A stretch of DNA of 64,000 nucleotides from an uncultured Clostridia bacterium (GTDB lineage Bacteria; Bacillota; Clostridia; Christensenellales; UBA1242): contig CAKVID010000005.1 in assembly GCA_934754355.1 (NCBI GenBank), positions 33,070-97,069 of the forward strand, read 5' to 3'. The translations under genes were made by a program, and so were the position numbers. The notes beneath the pieces are model-generated. The model saw nothing but the letters and a program-made list of their open reading frames with translations, was not told where the DNA came from and ran no database searches. Below, piece after piece: positions 62,547 through 64,000 of this stretch (position 1 is its first letter; the number at the start of each line of letters is the position of its first letter).

Positions 62547-64000
62547 ATGGATTTAAATGAGTTTAGAGAATATTATATCAATGAAATTAAAGCCTCCGCA
62601 TTAAATTCTAATACACACCCTGTTCGTGCCTTTAATGACGACGTTATAGATATGATGATAAACGATTATAATGTTGTATCTGAGTTAGATGATTGCTATT
62701 TTCAATGGCTTAATGGAAATAAAGCGTATAAAAGCATGAAACTGGATGCTGCCTTTTTGGAATTGCCAACTAACACTCTTAACTGTTTAATCGCTGATTT
62801 CAATGAATATGAAATTGAAAACATAAATAATGAATTCATAAATAAAAATTGTCAATACATGTTAAACTACTTTGAAAATGTATTAAAAGGATTTTTTAAT
62901 GGTTCTGAAGAATCGGCTCCATATACAGAATTAGCTGTAAACATAAGAAGGAATATTTCTTACATTAATAAGATTCATTTATTTATAGCTTCTACTAACA
63001 AAATTAGTGGAAGGGTTAAAACCATTGATTTACCAAATTTTAATTATGGTGGAAAGTCTTTTATTGTTGAATTAGATATAATTGATATTACAAGAATTTA
63101 TAATACTAGAGCTGAAGGTTTTGAAAAAGAACCTATAGAAATAAATGTTTCTGACTTCGGGGGAAAAGGAATACAATGTATAAAAGCAGAAATTGAAGAT
63201 GAAAATTACGAAGCATATTTAGCTGTCGTTCCTGGCAAATTTCTGGCAGATATTTATGATAAGTATGGTGCTAGACTATTAGAATCAAATGTTAGGTCCT
63301 TCTTAAATGTGAAAGGCGGCGTGAATAAGGGTATAAGAGGAACCATTTTAAATGAAAGAAATAAATTTTTTACATATAATAATGGTATTTCAACAACAGC
63401 TAAAGCCGTTGAGTGTAGAGTTATTCCAGGTCTCGGTAATTGCATTGTAAAATTTCACGACTTACAAATCATAAACGGAGGTCAAACTACTGCATCTTTA
63501 GCTTCTGCACGAATTAAAGATGGTGCAGCTTTGGATCATATTTATGTTCAAATGAAATTAACAATTATAAAAAATAATGATGCTGAATTTGTTAGAAATA
63601 TTTCAAAGTATTCCAATAGTCAAAATAAAGTTACTTCTGCTGATTTAAATTCTAACCACCCATTTTATACCAGGATGGAAGAATTTTCTCGAAAGATTTA
63701 TGCCCCTCCTGCTCTTGGCAAAACTTATCAAGAAATATGGTTCTTTGAACGAGCAAGAGGTCAATATGAACAACCGATGATGAAAATGACAAAAGCAAAA
63801 CGAGAAGAATATCAACGCATAAGGACTAAAGATAAGAAATTTACTAAAACAGATTTGGCAAAATATTTAAATAGTGCGGATATGAAGCCATATTATGTGT
63901 CTTGGGGGTCAGAAGTAAATGCAACAAGATTCCAAGAAGATATGGAAAAACTATGGGAGAAAGACAATAGTTATTATAATGAAGTTTTTTATAAAGATTT
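62547..64000 (+). CDS. AIPR family protein (partial)
   Basis: The frame is open at the right edge; 484 codons are present. It carries the AIPR hallmarks ARLLESNVRSFLNVKGGVNK (about 245-264), FFTYNNGISTTAKA (about 274-287) and LQIINGGQTTASL (about 305-317). The name comes from abortive-infection phage resistance genes; the biochemical action is not established, although DNA- or RNA-acting roles are suspected. AAGGAGG lies eight bases before the ATG. It closes, or continues, the same operon. Confidence 0.88.
   Translation, partial: MDLNEFREYYINEIKASALNSNTHPVRAFNDDVIDMMINDYNVVSELDDCYFQWLNGNKAYKSMKLDAAFLELPTNTLNCLIADFNEYEIENINNEFINKNCQYMLNYFENVLKGFFNGSEESAPYTELAVNIRRNISYINKIHLFIASTNKISGRVKTIDLPNFNYGGKSFIVELDIIDITRIYNTRAEGFEKEPIEINVSDFGGKGIQCIKAEIEDENYEAYLAVVPGKFLADIYDKYGARLLESNVRSFLNVKGGVNKGIRGTILNERNKFFTYNNGISTTAKAVECRVIPGLGNCIVKFHDLQIINGGQTTASLASARIKDGAALDHIYVQMKLTIIKNNDAEFVRNISKYSNSQNKVTSADLNSNHPFYTRMEEFSRKIYAPPALGKTYQEIWFFERARGQYEQPMMKMTKAKREEYQRIRTKDKKFTKTDLAKYLNSADMKPYYVSWGSEVNATRFQEDMEKLWEKDNSYYNEVFYKD

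Noticed and set aside
55236..64000. DISARM or BREX system
   Set aside because: No DrmA/B/C, PglZ or BrxC-type proteins are present; the gene set is GHKL, Z1, DUF4420 and AIPR.

Overview
This window is strongly AT-rich. It has Bacillota-type signals throughout: AAGGAG ribosome sites, TTGACA-17-TATAAT-like promoters, hairpin-plus-U terminators, and CCA encoded in the tRNA genes. It carries spoIIE and exosporium-like collagen repeat proteins, so the source is most likely an endospore-forming low-GC member of the Clostridia, probably an uncultured gut-type lineage. TGA is used as an ordinary stop. The lineage is an inference from gene content; no rRNA is present.

Region by region. 1-1.8 kb: a sugar phosphate isomerase/epimerase-like gene (cut by the edge), a HAD hydrolase with a leaderless-type promoter, and tRNA-Thr(CGT) with a duplicated 3' end. 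2.1-18.1 kb: a surface block with a 624-residue anchored exported protein, a collagen-like protein, a DUF11-type protein and one 3,855-residue signal-peptide/TM protein built of more than thirty MBG-like repeats. 18.1-20.6 kb: a small DUF4177-like protein, a lipoprotein, an unknown protein, tRNA-Ser(GGA), and a set of structured repeats and broken tRNA copies. 20.7-28.4 kb: DUF2804, a signal peptidase I / LRR surface protein pair, an XRE regulator, a DUF378 membrane protein, and a GT8 / PlsC / CrtO-like acyltransferase operon. 28.7-33.9 kb: greA, helD and spoIIE. 34-37.7 kb: a leader ORF plus attenuator-like terminator in front of an ABC-2 exporter operon, then DUF421. 37.7-43.9 kb: a second collagen-like/DUF11 pair, an FAD oxidoreductase, an O-antigen-ligase-like protein with a second leaderless-type promoter, and an RsgI-like lipoprotein. 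44.2-54.1 kb: a large SF1 helicase-nuclease, TraX, a YunG-UDG fusion, a ferritin-like protein, a small membrane ORF interrupted by TGA, a zinc ribbon protein, NUDIX, a deoxyribosyltransferase-like/NUDIX fusion and ASCH.

54.4-64 kb is a genomic island. Its left edge holds a degenerate tRNA-Thr split by an insertion in the T-loop, then a structured non-coding stretch, then a tightly overlapping operon: Phd/YefM-like regulator, C5-cytosine methyltransferase, an unrecognised 344-residue protein, a GHKL (MORC/MutL-type) ATPase, a Z1-domain ATPase, a DUF4420 PD-(D/E)XK protein and an AIPR protein cut by the window end. The operon reads as one modification-dependent anti-phage system: the methylase marks self DNA, the GHKL and Z1 ATPases act on or remodel DNA, the DUF4420 nuclease cuts, and AIPR is a probable effector. 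The family set is of a known general type, but the 344-residue protein and the Phd-like head gene are not explained by it. They are the most likely new biology here.
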